Shown: piece by piece, positions 6,109 to 14,793 of the stretch | Layout of the letters: each line of letters starts with the position of its first letter | Numbering within the stretch: the stretch's first letter is position 1 | Assembly (NCBI GenBank): GCA_910575035.1 | Contig: CAJTDL010000011.1 | Coordinates: 1 to 64,000 of the forward strand | Reading direction: 5' to 3' | Length of the DNA stretch: 64,000 nucleotides | Source: Lachnospiraceae bacterium | Lineage (GTDB): Bacteria; Bacillota; Clostridia; Lachnospirales; Lachnospiraceae | Position numbers and translations under genes: made by a program | The notes under the pieces: generated by a model | Database searches by the model: none | Seen by the model: only the letters and a program-made list of their open reading frames with translations | Told to the model about the DNA's origin: nothing

Positions 6109-7187
6109 TCAAAAATCCCCCTTTCCTAAATCCCCAAGCCTGTCTGCCATTTCTTTCTGTTTTGACGGAAATAAATGTGCATAACGGTAAGTGATTTCAA
6201 TGCTCTCATGCCCCACACGGTCGGCAATCGCCACCGCCGAGAACCCATGTCAATCAATAAACTGATGTGGCTATGCCTTAAATCGTGGATTCTAATGCGC
6301 TTTACCCCTGCTTTCCCTGCCCCTCTCGTCATTTCATGGTGTAGGAAACTTTTTGTCAGATGAAAGATACGGTCAGTCGGGAGAAGTCCGTACAGCCTGC
6401 CGAGATACTCTTTTAATTCCTCACACAAAAAGTCCGGCATACTGACATTGCGCTTGCTTTTCGGTGTTTTTGGGTCTGTTACCACATCTTTTCCCTCTAA
6501 CCGCTGATAAGATTTTGTTATCCGAATGACCTTGTTATCAAAATCTATATCCTGCGGCGTGAGTGCTAAAAGTTCGCCAACACGCAAGCCACACCAGTAT
6601 AAAATTTGAAATGCTTGATAGGAATACGGCTTGTCTTTTACCTTTTCAATGAATTTCAGATATTCCTCTTTCGTCCAAAAAAGCATTTCCTCTGCTTTCC
6701 CTTTCCCAAGCGGCCCGGCTTTGACAACGGGATTGCTCTTTAATTCGTAAAACCGTACCGCATGATTAAACAATGCGCTCAATTCGGATTGCAGAGTTTT
6801 CAGATAAGTCGGCGCATAAGGCTTTCCTTTTTCATCACGATAGGAAATCTGCTCATTCTGCCACTGAATAATATCTTTTGCACGAATATCACACATTTTC
6901 TTATTCTCAAAGTACGGTAACAATTTTGTGCGTAAGATATGCTCCTTTGTCAGCCAAGTATTGTGCTTCAGCTTCGGTTTCATATCCCTTGTGTATGCCT
7001 GCACAAATTCCCCGAAAGTCATATCCAAGTCAGCCGCTTCTTTCATTCGGAAATGATGTTCCCACTCTGTAGCTTCTCTTTTGGTTTTGAAACCTCTCTT
7101 AACTTTCTGGCAGTTCTTCCCCGTCCAGTCATAATAATGGAACGATACATACCATGTTCCACGCTGTTCATCTTTATATGCCGCCAT
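6109..7187 (-). pseudogene. Tyrosine integrase, frameshifted near the C-terminus
   Basis: About 310 residues match the E2/E4 integrases, including the Arg I block CGLRVGELLAL and the HDLRHSH box. At 6244-6246 E1 has CCC where E2 and E4 have CCCC. After this one-base loss the frame reads SRRWRLPTVWG and ends at 6126, losing the GH histidine and the catalytic tyrosine motif. Correcting the base restores a frame to 6109 ending LGDLGKGDF. As it stands the enzyme cannot cut or join DNA. It is more diverged from E2/E4 than they are from each other. Confidence 0.8.
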
Positions 7188-7199
7188 AGTTCGCCCTCC

Positions 7200-7391
7200 T
7201 TAGTTCGCCGCCTGCGCCATGCCGTAGAATTTTTCTTCATAATATTTTCTGCTGACACGTCCGGCGATTGTGATAAAACCTTTTTCTTCCAGTTCCTCAT
7301 TCATCTGTCGTATTAATTTGTAAGCAAATGGTTTGGAAACACCCAACTCCTGCGCTACCTCCCCGGCAGTTACAAATAGTTCATTCTTCAT
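7200..7391 (-). CDS. xis: Excisionase-like helix-turn-helix protein
   Basis: A 63-residue protein with a MerR/excisionase-type helix-turn-helix: TAGEVAQELGVSKPFAYKLI at about residues 8-27. The tail SRKYYEEKFYG is shared with the E2 and E4 counterparts. It lies directly upstream of the integrase, as excisionase genes of this family do, and should bind arm DNA to steer excision. Its upstream region contains TTAGCA/TTAAC-type repeats. Confidence 0.7.
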   Translation of the reverse strand: MKNELFVTAGEVAQELGVSKPFAYKLIRQMNEELEEKGFITIAGRVSRKYYEEKFYGMAQAAN

Positions 7392-7585
7392 TCAATGCCC
7401 TCCTTTTATTTAGCGTTTTTGTTAAGCTCTGTATTTGAATTATACTTAACATTTATGTTATTGTCAATAGCCTATTTGTTAAACTTATCTTTTTTATTAA
7501 ATTTAGCATTTCTGATAAGTTTTTATTGCTGTATTATCTGAATTATGCTAGAATATATGGAGAATACAGAATTGAGAGGTAAGCT

Positions 7586-8059
7586 ATGGAGTATACGATA
7601 CGAGAAATACAAAAACAGGAATATCCGCTACTGGATAATTTTTTATATGAAGCAATCTTTATTCCAGAGGGTATCGAACCTCCACCTAAAACCATCATTA
7701 CATCTCCCGAATTACAGGTTTATGTTGAGCGTTTCGAAGAATCTAAAGATGATTGGGGATTAGTAGCAGAGGTTGACGGTAAGATTGTCGGTGCTGTTTG
7801 GGTTCGCATTATGAACGATTACGGACATATAGATGATGAAACGCCCTCTTTGGCAATCTCTCTTTATAAAGAATACCGGGGCTTTGGCATTGGAACGGCT
7901 ATGATGAAAGAAATTCTTGCCCTGCTTAAATCACATGGGTACAGCCGGGTTTCTCTTTCTGTTCAAAAAGACAATTATGCGGCAAAGATGTATTTAAAGA
8001 TTGGTTTTGAAATTGTAAGGGAGAATGAAGAAGAATATATTATGGTGTACCACCTGTAA
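7586..8059 (+). CDS. GNAT family N-acetyltransferase
   Basis: A 157-residue protein starting at the ATG after GAGAGGTAAGCT. The acetyl-CoA loop EYRGFGIGTAMM (about residues 94-105) and the C-terminal NYAAKMYLKIGFE block define a GNAT fold. It is a close relative of the protein at 12575 in E2 (shared FLYEAIFIPEG and the AVWVRIMNDYG segment), so this is a cargo family exchanged among the elements. Substrate unknown. It is the first of five plus-strand genes running to 9924. Confidence 0.8.
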   Translation: MEYTIREIQKQEYPLLDNFLYEAIFIPEGIEPPPKTIITSPELQVYVERFEESKDDWGLVAEVDGKIVGAVWVRIMNDYGHIDDETPSLAISLYKEYRGFGIGTAMMKEILALLKSHGYSRVSLSVQKDNYAAKMYLKIGFEIVRENEEEYIMVYHL

Positions 8060-8081
8060 TTAAAGAAAGGACATTCCATTT

Positions 8082-8588
8082 ATGAGAATCCGACCATATA
8101 TACCAAACAAAGATTACGAATATGTATCAAAATGGATTGATGACGAAAGAACTCATGCTTTTTGGTGTGCAAATCTTTTGACTTACCCCATAACACGAAA
8201 ATCTTTCCATGATTTATTAGAGAGAAATGCAATGGACTGGACGGACAGTGCTTATGTAGCAACTGAAAACAGCGGACAGGCAGTAGGCTTCTTCTGTTAT
8301 TCTGTCAATACAGCAGACAATATCGGTTTTCTTAAATTTGTAATTGTTGATAAAACAAAACGTGGAAAAGGTTACGGAAAAGAAATGCTGAATCTTGCTC
8401 TGCAATACGCTTTTCAGATAACTGGTGCAAAAGCAGTTCAGCTAAATGTTTTCAATGAAAACACATCAGCGAAGCAATGTTATGAAAAAGTTGGCTTTGT
8501 TGAAAGAAAGATTGATAAAGATGTATTTGCATATAAAGACGAATTGTGGAGCAGATGTAACATGATAATTTCAAAACAATCACTCTAA
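8082..8588 (+). CDS. GNAT family N-acetyltransferase
   Basis: A 168-residue protein starting 22 bases after the previous gene, with AAAGGA before the start. The loop TKRGKGYGKEML (about residues 92-103) binds acetyl-CoA. NENTSAKQCYEKVGFVE is the typical end block. The N-terminal half (RIRPYIPNKDYEYVSKWIDD) resembles RimJ/RimL-like members. Substrate unknown. The tight spacing suggests one transcript with 7586. Confidence 0.8.
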   Translation: MRIRPYIPNKDYEYVSKWIDDERTHAFWCANLLTYPITRKSFHDLLERNAMDWTDSAYVATENSGQAVGFFCYSVNTADNIGFLKFVIVDKTKRGKGYGKEMLNLALQYAFQITGAKAVQLNVFNENTSAKQCYEKVGFVERKIDKDVFAYKDELWSRCNMIISKQSL

Positions 8589-8610
8589 TTTTCAGAAAGG
8601 ACACATGACT

Positions 8611-9183
8611 ATGGTATTAGGAGAACGGATAAAGAGAATACGCACGTTTCGGGGCTTGACACAGCGTGAATTGGGCTTGAAATTAGGATATGAGGAGCGT
8701 AATGCTGATGTTCGTATTGCACAGTATGAATCCGGCTACCGTGTTCCCAAAAACAACACTTTAATGGAAATGGCAAAGATACTGAACGTCAATTATATCC
8801 ATTTTATCGGTGTTACACCCGGCTGCGCCGAAGATATTATGCTCACATTCCTTTGGCTTGATGAAGATGACCGCAGCACGATCCATTTATTTCAGCTTGT
8901 CCGCAATCCCGGCAAATGCAACGCTTCTGATGATAAATCGGTACGTTACTACGACAATGACGACTGGCCTGCTCATGCCCCGGTAGGAATGTGGCTAGAG
9001 TATGGGTTAGTCAATGATTTCATGCGGGAATGGTGTCTGCGGAAAGAACAGTTGAAAAATGGAGAGATTTCCGAGGACGAGTATTTTGAATGGAAAATCA
9101 ACTGGCCTGCTACGAGTAGCAAGGTTGATTACAATGGAAAAGATGATAAAAAGTGTAGCTATAATTGGCATAAACATAGTTAA
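8611..9183 (+). CDS. XRE family transcriptional regulator
   Basis: A 190-residue protein. An N-terminal helix-turn-helix (residues about 1-70, with RGLTQRELGLKLGYEE and VRIAQYESGYRVPKNNTL) is followed by an unknown C-terminal half. I chose the second ATG, which is 9 bases from AAAGGA. It resembles the E2/E4 regulators at 19169 and 45078, including the odd insertion before VRIAQYE, but here lies at the end of the acetyltransferase genes instead of next to xis. It may control the element or its cargo. Confidence 0.75.
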   Translation: MVLGERIKRIRTFRGLTQRELGLKLGYEERNADVRIAQYESGYRVPKNNTLMEMAKILNVNYIHFIGVTPGCAEDIMLTFLWLDEDDRSTIHLFQLVRNPGKCNASDDKSVRYYDNDDWPAHAPVGMWLEYGLVNDFMREWCLRKEQLKNGEISEDEYFEWKINWPATSSKVDYNGKDDKKCSYNWHKHS

Positions 9184-9198
9184 AGGAGTGATACAAAC

Positions 9199-9561
9199 AT
9201 GAAAATTGAAAAATCATCATCAAATTATCTAATTATTGACTCTGGTACAGCTATGACTTTTGATAGTCAAGCCCCATTACAACTTAAATTAGTCTTAGAC
9301 CAGTCTTTTCAATTTACCGTACTAATTCAATTTAGAAAAGGTGATGGCGGAGAACGTGAACTTATGCAATCTATTAATAATGAAACCAACACAATTAGCT
9401 TGTCTTGTAAAAATTTTGATAATGCACTGGGAACCGGAACTAACAGACCTATTGAATTGGCTACTTACCAAAATAAAAAGATATTTTTACATTTTTGGGT
9501 ATATGCATTAGGTGAAAATTCTATAAGAAAAATAGATTACTCTTTTTATCAAGAAAGGTAG
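9199..9561 (+). CDS. Hypothetical beta-rich protein, 120 aa
   Basis: A soluble 120-residue protein with alternating hydrophobic strands (NYLIIDSGTAMTFDS, LQLKLVLDQSFQFTVLIQF) and no signal peptide. It resembles the DUF6864-type small beta proteins from memory only. AAAGGAGTG lies 11 bases before the start. It is immediately followed, with the stop and start adjoining, by a two-helix membrane protein, so the two are likely to work together. Function unknown. Confidence 0.5.
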   Translation: MKIEKSSSNYLIIDSGTAMTFDSQAPLQLKLVLDQSFQFTVLIQFRKGDGGERELMQSINNETNTISLSCKNFDNALGTGTNRPIELATYQNKKIFLHFWVYALGENSIRKIDYSFYQER

Positions 9562-9924
9562 GTGGATTTAATGGCTGACGGACTCAATCAAAAAATAAAT
9601 GACCATGATTCTATTTCCACCATATTATCTTCTGATAATTTTTTAAATTTAGATGCAAATATTCAGAATAAAATTATTGATACCGTGCATACTGATAAAG
9701 AAAAGGATGGTGGAACTATGGGAAAATTTCTCGGAACCAACTCCTCGAATGTAGCCATGCACATTGCTCTTATAATATGTTGTCTACTAATATTGATAAT
9801 TATTATAGATATGGTTCATTCATATTTTATCAATAGTTCTATTAACATGGAATTAATTAATTTGATAATTCCAGTGGTCACACTTTCTCTTGGGTACATC
9901 TTTGGAAAAGGAAGCCAAGACTAA
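9562..9924 (+). CDS. Hypothetical membrane protein, 120 aa
   Basis: The N-terminal half is polar (about residues 1-60). Two hydrophobic helices follow at about 64-84 (LIICCLLILIIIID core) and 92-113 (INLIIPVVTLSLGYIFG). GAAAGGTAGGTGG precedes the start inside the previous gene's end. A cytosolic beta-rich partner plus a small two-helix membrane protein is a layout seen in some toxin or defence pairs, but nothing here proves that. A hairpin at 9961-9998 ends the unit. Confidence 0.5.
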   Translation: MDLMADGLNQKINDHDSISTILSSDNFLNLDANIQNKIIDTVHTDKEKDGGTMGKFLGTNSSNVAMHIALIICCLLILIIIIDMVHSYFINSSINMELINLIIPVVTLSLGYIFGKGSQD

Positions 9925-9960
9925 TTTAGGTATCAAAAAGGTATCACGCCCCACATCAAA

Positions 9961-9998
9961 AGCCGGAAAGTCCGCTGTTTATGCGGCTTCCCGGCTTT
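9961..9998. terminator. Hairpin at the right end of E1
   Basis: AGCCGGAAAG and CCGGCTTTCT pair, with a GCCGC-type inner stem, eight bases before the att repeat at 10006. Confidence 0.65.
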
Positions 9999-10005
9999 CT
10001 GTTTA

Positions 10006-10020
10006 CTATTCGAACTCGAC
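10006..10020. other. att site 2 (guaA 3'-end duplicate, E1/E2 junction)
   Basis: The minus strand reads GTCGAGTTCGAATAG: V-E-F-E-stop, the GuaA C-terminus. It marks the junction of E1 and E2. Confidence 0.8.
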
Positions 10021-10215
10021 TTTTCCTAACTAATTTTGTTTAGAAATCATTCTCTGTCGAGTATGTATATCTTTTGATTATTTGATATATCCATATTATC
10101 CTGCCTATATTGGCTAATGTTATCATTTTGTTATCGGGATTGATAACACCAACTCTGCAACTGCGGATAATAGCTATATGCTATGTTTTAAATTATAAGC
10201 GATTTTGCTTAAAAA
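10006..10215. repeat. Left-end repeat, copy 2 (E2)
   Basis: Nearly identical to 861-1070 and 36556-36767. It contains the inverted motif TAAGC-GATTTT-GCTTA at 10196-10211 and TAGCTATATGCTA at 10171-10183, which resemble sites at the xis promoter and at the right end. Probable recombinase arm DNA. Confidence 0.75.
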
Positions 10216-10256
10216 TTCAAGATATAAGCACAATCACTTAATAAAATAATAACCAC

Positions 10257-11390
10257 TTACTTATCAAGCAACCTCCCCACCTTATAATAAAAATATAAAT
10301 CTTTTCGTTCAATTTCTCTTTTATTAGCTGTATATTCTTCATAGGCTGATGCAATTTGGGTCGCTGCATATGCACCACCTGTAACCAACATCGCCGTATC
10401 AGACGAAATAGCATTATTAAATGCAGAAATGACACCACCTGCCGCAATACTTACCACAAGTCCTCCTGTCGACCTCCATACACCCTCATCTGTTAAAAAC
10501 TTTCTTCCCAAATTTTTAATAAAACTCCCATCCTTAGTACCCTCTTCAATTTCTAATAATGCAGGAACAACCTCTTTGTTATAAAGAAGTTCACACTCAC
10601 TTTCAAAATCAGTATCCCACGGCATAGACTGGATAGATCCAGAGTATTCCAACATCTTGCCCCGAAATCTTGTCAATGGTTTAGATAATTCATTTTTTAT
10701 ATCTATCAATTCATCCATAGATGCTTCTGAAAAAGACGGAAGTTTCTGAATGTAATTATCAGTTAAACCAGCATGAGTGATTTTCTGTTTATCAATTGAA
10801 CTTAAATTAACAATTCTACTATCTACAGCAGCTTTCATCAAATCATTGGATTGTGTATCAAATAATGGGTAACTAGATTGTATTGATTTTGTAAGCAAAT
10901 CACAGTAATCTTTAACACATAAATCCAAATCGCCTAATGAATGATTAAATTCTTCTATTTCAACTTGCCCTTTATTAATTAAGGTTTGTAACTCATTTCC
11001 ATGCTGTTCCCCAACAAGCGAAAACATCACTTCGCAGACTTCCATTGTAAAGCTGCGTAATTGTCTTTGAATTTCAAGTTTTTTAACATAAGGAATTGAT
11101 TTATATCTCTTGCTATGTATAATGTTAGAAAATTCTTTGATAACGGGATAAGTTTCTTCATAAAAACTAGTATCATTTAATTTCGCAAGCGGTAAAATTT
11201 GCTCGATTAATTTTATTACTGTTCTTTCATTAAGATTGTTGCCCTTGTTAGTCAATCTATTAAACATATACGCCAAAGGACTTATAAGCGTTACTTTATC
11301 AGCATACAACAACGCTGATTTAATATAATTCATTTCTCGTTCCAAGCTTGTGTTATTAGGAACAATCGCAACTGTAAAATCAAATCCCAT
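10257..11390 (-). CDS. Hypothetical 377-aa protein with C-terminal hydrophobic hairpin
   Basis: I chose the start MGFDFTVAIVPNN because GAGGAG lies upstream; 20 more residues are open to 11450. The first 270 residues are helical and soluble. Near the C-terminus two glycine/alanine-rich hydrophobic segments (GGLVVSIAAGGVISAFNNA and a following AMLVTGGAYAATQIA) could insert in a membrane; a charged tail follows. I do not recognise it. It lies 82 bases downstream of a KilA-N gene on the same strand. An effector with a membrane-active end is possible, but this is inference. Confidence 0.55.
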   Translation of the reverse strand: MGFDFTVAIVPNNTSLEREMNYIKSALLYADKVTLISPLAYMFNRLTNKGNNLNERTVIKLIEQILPLAKLNDTSFYEETYPVIKEFSNIIHSKRYKSIPYVKKLEIQRQLRSFTMEVCEVMFSLVGEQHGNELQTLINKGQVEIEEFNHSLGDLDLCVKDYCDLLTKSIQSSYPLFDTQSNDLMKAAVDSRIVNLSSIDKQKITHAGLTDNYIQKLPSFSEASMDELIDIKNELSKPLTRFRGKMLEYSGSIQSMPWDTDFESECELLYNKEVVPALLEIEEGTKDGSFIKNLGRKFLTDEGVWRSTGGLVVSIAAGGVISAFNNAISSDTAMLVTGGAYAATQIASAYEEYTANKREIERKDLYFYYKVGRLLDK

Positions 11391-11472
11391 AGTTATTATC
11401 AGCTCCTCTTTTGCTTCAAAAAATTTATCATCCATATTTCTTAATTGCAATTTTTTACAACAATTATAAAAA

Positions 11473-12342
11473 TCAACTTTCTTTTGTCACATCTTCAACA
11501 AGATTTTTCTTCAATGTTTCAATAGTATCTTTATTTTTTCTCAAAATTTCAAGTTGCCGATATGCCTTTTCCCTTAATATCTTTAATCGTTCAATGTTAG
11601 ATAACCCTTGTCTTATCAAATCAGCATTGGTATCTTCCAAATTGATAAGTACAACTAATTCCTCTGCCGAAGCGAAATCTCTGATATTAGGTGTTTTTCC
11701 GCTTATTCCTTTTTCGTTTCTCCATTGTGCCGCCGTCTTGCCAAACAGAGCCATATTAAGAATATCTGCTTCAGATGCGTATGTATATGCCATTTCCTGC
11801 GGAGATAATGTTGGTGTTATCAGAAATTCCTTTACCGCATCTGTATGAATACGATAATTTATTTTTGAAAGTTCCCTCTTAGCATCCCACCCAATTGCTA
11901 GTCGATTAGCTTCGTCTTTCTTTAATCGCTGATAGTCCTTAATAATATAGAGCTTGAATTCTGGTGAAATCCAAGACGCAAACTCAAAGGCTATATCTGT
12001 ATGAGCATATGTACCGCCATATCTCCCCGATTTTGATATAATACCGATTGCATCTGTTGCTTTTATCCATTGCTGCGGTGTCAATGTAAACGCATTATCT
12101 CCAGACTCTGCTTTAAACCTATCGAATTCGATAGGTTTAAAATTGGGATTATGAATCTGTTCCCACAAACCCAAAAATGAGATTGTGGAATGATTACGCA
12201 TCCAGTTCGCAACCACGATAAAAGCATTGTCTGGATTTTTATATTTGGCAATATCCGTTAAAGAAATATAAGCTTCTTCATTTACGACATCACCCATTAC
12301 TCTGATTTCTGTTCCATTGGCATCTATTTTCATATTCTTCAT
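11473..12342 (-). CDS. KilA-N domain protein
   Basis: About 290 residues. The first half (with VNEEAYISLTDIAKYKN near residue 17 and a GTYAHTDIAFEFASWISPEF block near residue 105) is the KilA-N/BRO-type DNA-binding domain known from phages. The second half is helical and ends in a likely coiled coil (LEILRKNKDTIETLKKNL). Start at 12342 with GGAG five bases upstream; a TTG start at 12351 is also possible. In bacteria such genes are often in mobile elements, with unproven roles in regulation or defence. It is followed by the unknown 377-aa gene. Confidence 0.75.
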   Translation of the reverse strand: MKNMKIDANGTEIRVMGDVVNEEAYISLTDIAKYKNPDNAFIVVANWMRNHSTISFLGLWEQIHNPNFKPIEFDRFKAESGDNAFTLTPQQWIKATDAIGIISKSGRYGGTYAHTDIAFEFASWISPEFKLYIIKDYQRLKKDEANRLAIGWDAKRELSKINYRIHTDAVKEFLITPTLSPQEMAYTYASEADILNMALFGKTAAQWRNEKGISGKTPNIRDFASAEELVVLINLEDTNADLIRQGLSNIERLKILREKAYRQLEILRKNKDTIETLKKNLVEDVTKES

Positions 12343-12370
12343 TATCTCCAACTACTTCCTTTAACACAGA

Positions 12371-12547
12371 TTATCCCTTATATGACAGCATATACAGCAG
12401 GCACTCTTGCAGCAATTTTTCTGGATTGTGTTCCAATTCTATTATTGCTTTTATCTCTGCTTTAGCCTTATACGGAATGTTGTTATTATTCTGAATAATC
12501 CTTTTTAAGACTTCCTTTACCGCTTTTTCATCTAAATTACCAGTCAT
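12371..12547 (-). CDS. Small hypothetical protein, 58 aa
   Basis: A 58-residue helical protein (MTGNLDEKAVKEVLKRIIQN ... LYMLSYKG). The start is supported by GGGAGGGAGGG about ten bases upstream. It lies upstream of the KilA-N gene on the same strand, 28 bases away, so the three genes 12547 to 10257 may be one unit. Unrecognised. A small first gene before a regulator and a larger partner could be an antitoxin, but this is a guess. Confidence 0.45.
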   Translation of the reverse strand: MTGNLDEKAVKEVLKRIIQNNNNIPYKAKAEIKAIIELEHNPEKLLQECLLYMLSYKG

Positions 12548-12574
12548 TTACACATACCCTCCCTCCCCATCACA

Positions 12575-13045
12575 TCACAACCGACAAACCATGATGTATT
12601 CTTCTTCATTTTCGTCAATGACTTCAAAACCTACTTTTTGATACATGCGAACTGCATAATTTGCCTTCTGCACAGAAAGGGATGTCTTCTTATAACCTTT
12701 ATTCTTTAAAAGTTCAAGCATATCCCTCATAAGTGCTGTACCAATGCCCAAATTCCTGTATTCCTCATACAGCGATATGGCAAATGAGGGCGTTTTATCA
12801 TCAATATACCCGTAATCATTCATAATACGAACCCATACCGCACCTACAATCTTCTCTTTTATTTCCACAACGAAACACCAATCATCCGCTTTTCCAAAAT
12901 CCTTAATATATACTTGCAGCTCTGGCCGTTCGATAATAGATTTTGGCGGCTTGTCCATGCCCTCTGGAATAAAAATTGCTTCATACAGAAAATCTGATAA
13001 TATTGGATATTCATTTTCTCTAATTTCTCGAATTTTATAATACAT
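12575..13045 (-). CDS. GNAT family N-acetyltransferase
   Basis: Starting at MYYKIREIRENEY the protein has 156 residues, like its E1 relative at 7586; nine more codons are open upstream without a ribosome site. The acetyl-CoA loop is EYRNLGIGTALM (about residues 94-105) and the end block is NYAVRMYQKVGFE. Substrate unknown. It is cargo of E2 between the KilA-N genes and a broken methyltransferase. Confidence 0.8.
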   Translation of the reverse strand: MYYKIREIRENEYPILSDFLYEAIFIPEGMDKPPKSIIERPELQVYIKDFGKADDWCFVVEIKEKIVGAVWVRIMNDYGYIDDKTPSFAISLYEEYRNLGIGTALMRDMLELLKNKGYKKTSLSVQKANYAVRMYQKVGFEVIDENEEEYIMVCRL

Positions 13046-13087
13046 GTCTATGTAAAACCTCACATATTTCAATTCAACAAACGGAAT

Positions 13088-13873
13088 TTAATGCTTTTTA
13101 AGCTCTGCAATAGCAGCATAATGTAAAATATCAAATTCATTCGGCGCAATTTGTTCAAGGAGCGTCATATGCTCTTGCTCCCACATCGAAATCTCTTTCT
13201 CGGTAAGCGAAGCACCAATTCCACGGCAAGCCTTCATTCTCCCATTCCAGCTATCACGGGTAAATGGTATTTACAGAGTAAATTCTTCATGATATACAAG
13301 CTCAAAGTTTTCTTTATAACAATCTGGTATGTCTATCGGATGTTTCGTTTCCCCTGCGCCACTCCACTTTGGATTATATTTTAAAACAAGTTTTTCACTG
13401 GCTCCTGCAACCTCATCCTCAAATGGCAACCATGCCATATATAAAACAAGAATACTTCCCCCTTGTTTCAGTATACGATAAAACTTAGGCATAACCGTCT
13501 CATGGTCGAAATACCAAAAACACTGGCATGCTGTAATTACATCAAAAGAGTTATCCGAAAAATTTATATCCTCTGTTGATACGACATGGAACTCTATGTC
13601 CATACCTTTTGAAAGAATCTTCGCTTGTTCGATTTGGTTTTCCGAAATATCCGCAGCTGTCCACTTCGCCCCATACTGGTACATATTTCTAGGAAGAACC
13701 CCCGTCCCTGTTCCGATATCAAGGATAGATTGTCCATCTAAGCATAATTTACGACCAACAATTTTTTGATAAAACTCCTGCGGATAAATGTCACGAAATT
13801 TCGCATAATCGAAAGAGGTTTTCCCCCAGTCAAAGGGTTTTCCGCTATCTATGTCTCTGTTTATTATCTTCAT
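13088..13873 (-). pseudogene. SAM-dependent methyltransferase with in-frame TAA
   Basis: The frame from 13873 gives a class I methyltransferase: SAM motif I LDIGTGTGVLPRNM at about residues 57-70 and a later FDVITACQCFWYF. It stops at TAA 13271-13273 after HEEFTL. Reading on in frame gives a further 60 residues (IPFTRDSWNGRMKACRGIG ... AIAELKKH) that are the usual end of this family, to a stop at 13088. A single base change thus removes the last quarter of the protein. The 200-aa product keeps the SAM-binding core but probably folds poorly. Confidence 0.75.
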
Positions 13874-13934
13874 ATTATACCTTCCTCAATTCCAATTTTT
13901 CTTCGTATGCAGCTTTCCGATAAACAAAAAGTTA

Positions 13935-14267
13935 TTACTTTCTGCATATTGTATTTCCTAAAATAATAATTACTGCGACATCAACCAAAACAATACCCAA
14001 TGCAATATACGCAAAAAATGCTGGTAGAATATTTTCCAACAATCCCATTGTTAATATGAGAAGTGTTATAACAGACATTCCGATTCCCATTGTTCTGCAT
14101 AGTTTCTTTTCATTATACTTTTCTTTTTCTTCTTTTGAAGCTGTATTATATCCAGAAATAAACCAGCTTCCATGTCCCAAAAGCAAACCTATGGAAAGTA
14201 CCGCAAATATTATAAAAACAATCCATACTATCCAGTCTGGTCCTGTTGATAAATCTGCCAATTTCAT
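13935..14267 (-). CDS. DUF3784-type membrane protein
   Basis: A 110-residue protein with three hydrophobic helices (about 14-33, 60-78 and 83-103). Between the first two lies a conserved loop SWFISGYNTASKEEKEKYNE, typical of DUF3784 proteins. Location is the cytoplasmic membrane; role unknown. AGGTGTC is a weak ribosome site. It is cargo next to the conserved slot sequence beside tnpV. Confidence 0.65.
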   Translation of the reverse strand: MKLADLSTGPDWIVWIVFIIFAVLSIGLLLGHGSWFISGYNTASKEEKEKYNEKKLCRTMGIGMSVITLLILTMGLLENILPAFFAYIALGIVLVDVAVIIILGNTICRK

Positions 14268-14370
14268 TTATATGACACCTCCACAACTCCTAATTTGTCA
14301 TTCTAATTTTTTTAAGTATACACGAATTTGTAAGATTTTTCAATTCCCCGAACTATTATTGCTTAATTGA

Positions 14371-14402
14371 ACGGCACTCCCACATATTGCAGGAGTGCCG
14401 CT
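14371..14402. terminator. Hairpin between cargo and tnpV (E2)
   Basis: CGGCACTCC pairs with GGAGTGCCG. It sits just after the tnpV stop on the minus strand. The E4 counterpart is at 40274-40303 and a damaged copy is at 2162 in E1. Confidence 0.65.
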
Positions 14403-14407
14403 TATCA

Positions 14408-14785
14408 CTACAAAAAGATAAACTCGCTCTCCACAACTTCCCTCACACAATTCCGAATGTTATTCATTTTTTGAACCCATTCAAGCTGATTTTCTGCCTT
14501 TAACCGTTCCGTCACTCCCTGCCTGTTGGCGTATTCTTTTGCCAGCCGTGAAAACATATCCTCTGCCTGTCCCTCTATGCTTACAAGGTATTCATTCAAT
14601 CTGCCGCCTGTCAGTAGATTGAGATATATAAGCTGCTTATGCTCTTTTAGATACTGCAAATGCCGTTGCCCCCATATTCCTATCGACTTTTCTTCTTCGG
14701 GAGGTAATGCAAGCTCTGGGAGGTAATAATCACCTTGCCTTGCATACCAAAGACCGTTATTTTCGTCATAAATCCTGTTTTCCAT
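14408..14785 (-). CDS. tnpV: TnpV family protein
   Basis: A 125-residue protein, full length compared with the E4 copy. It begins MENRIYDENNGLWYARQGDY and keeps the IWGQRHLQYLKEHKQ block and a helical C-terminus. TnpV proteins accompany relaxase genes of clostridial mobilizable elements; biochemistry unknown. It begins 8 bases after the relaxase frame, with a GGAAAGGTAGGAAAC ribosome site formed by the relaxase 3' end, so the two are coupled. Confidence 0.75.
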   Translation of the reverse strand: MENRIYDENNGLWYARQGDYYLPELALPPEEEKSIGIWGQRHLQYLKEHKQLIYLNLLTGGRLNEYLVSIEGQAEDMFSRLAKEYANRQGVTERLKAENQLEWVQKMNNIRNCVREVVESEFIFL

Positions 14786-14793
14786 AATGTTTC

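Larger units (their letters stand above)
861..10005. mobile_element. E1: decayed mobilizable element at guaA
   Basis: Bounded by guaA-tail repeats at 861 and 10006. It has the same core as E2 and E4 but with damage in integrase, ATPase, relaxase and tnpV. Cargo lies on both sides of the core. It probably cannot move by itself; movement would need integrase and relaxase from E4. Confidence 0.75.
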
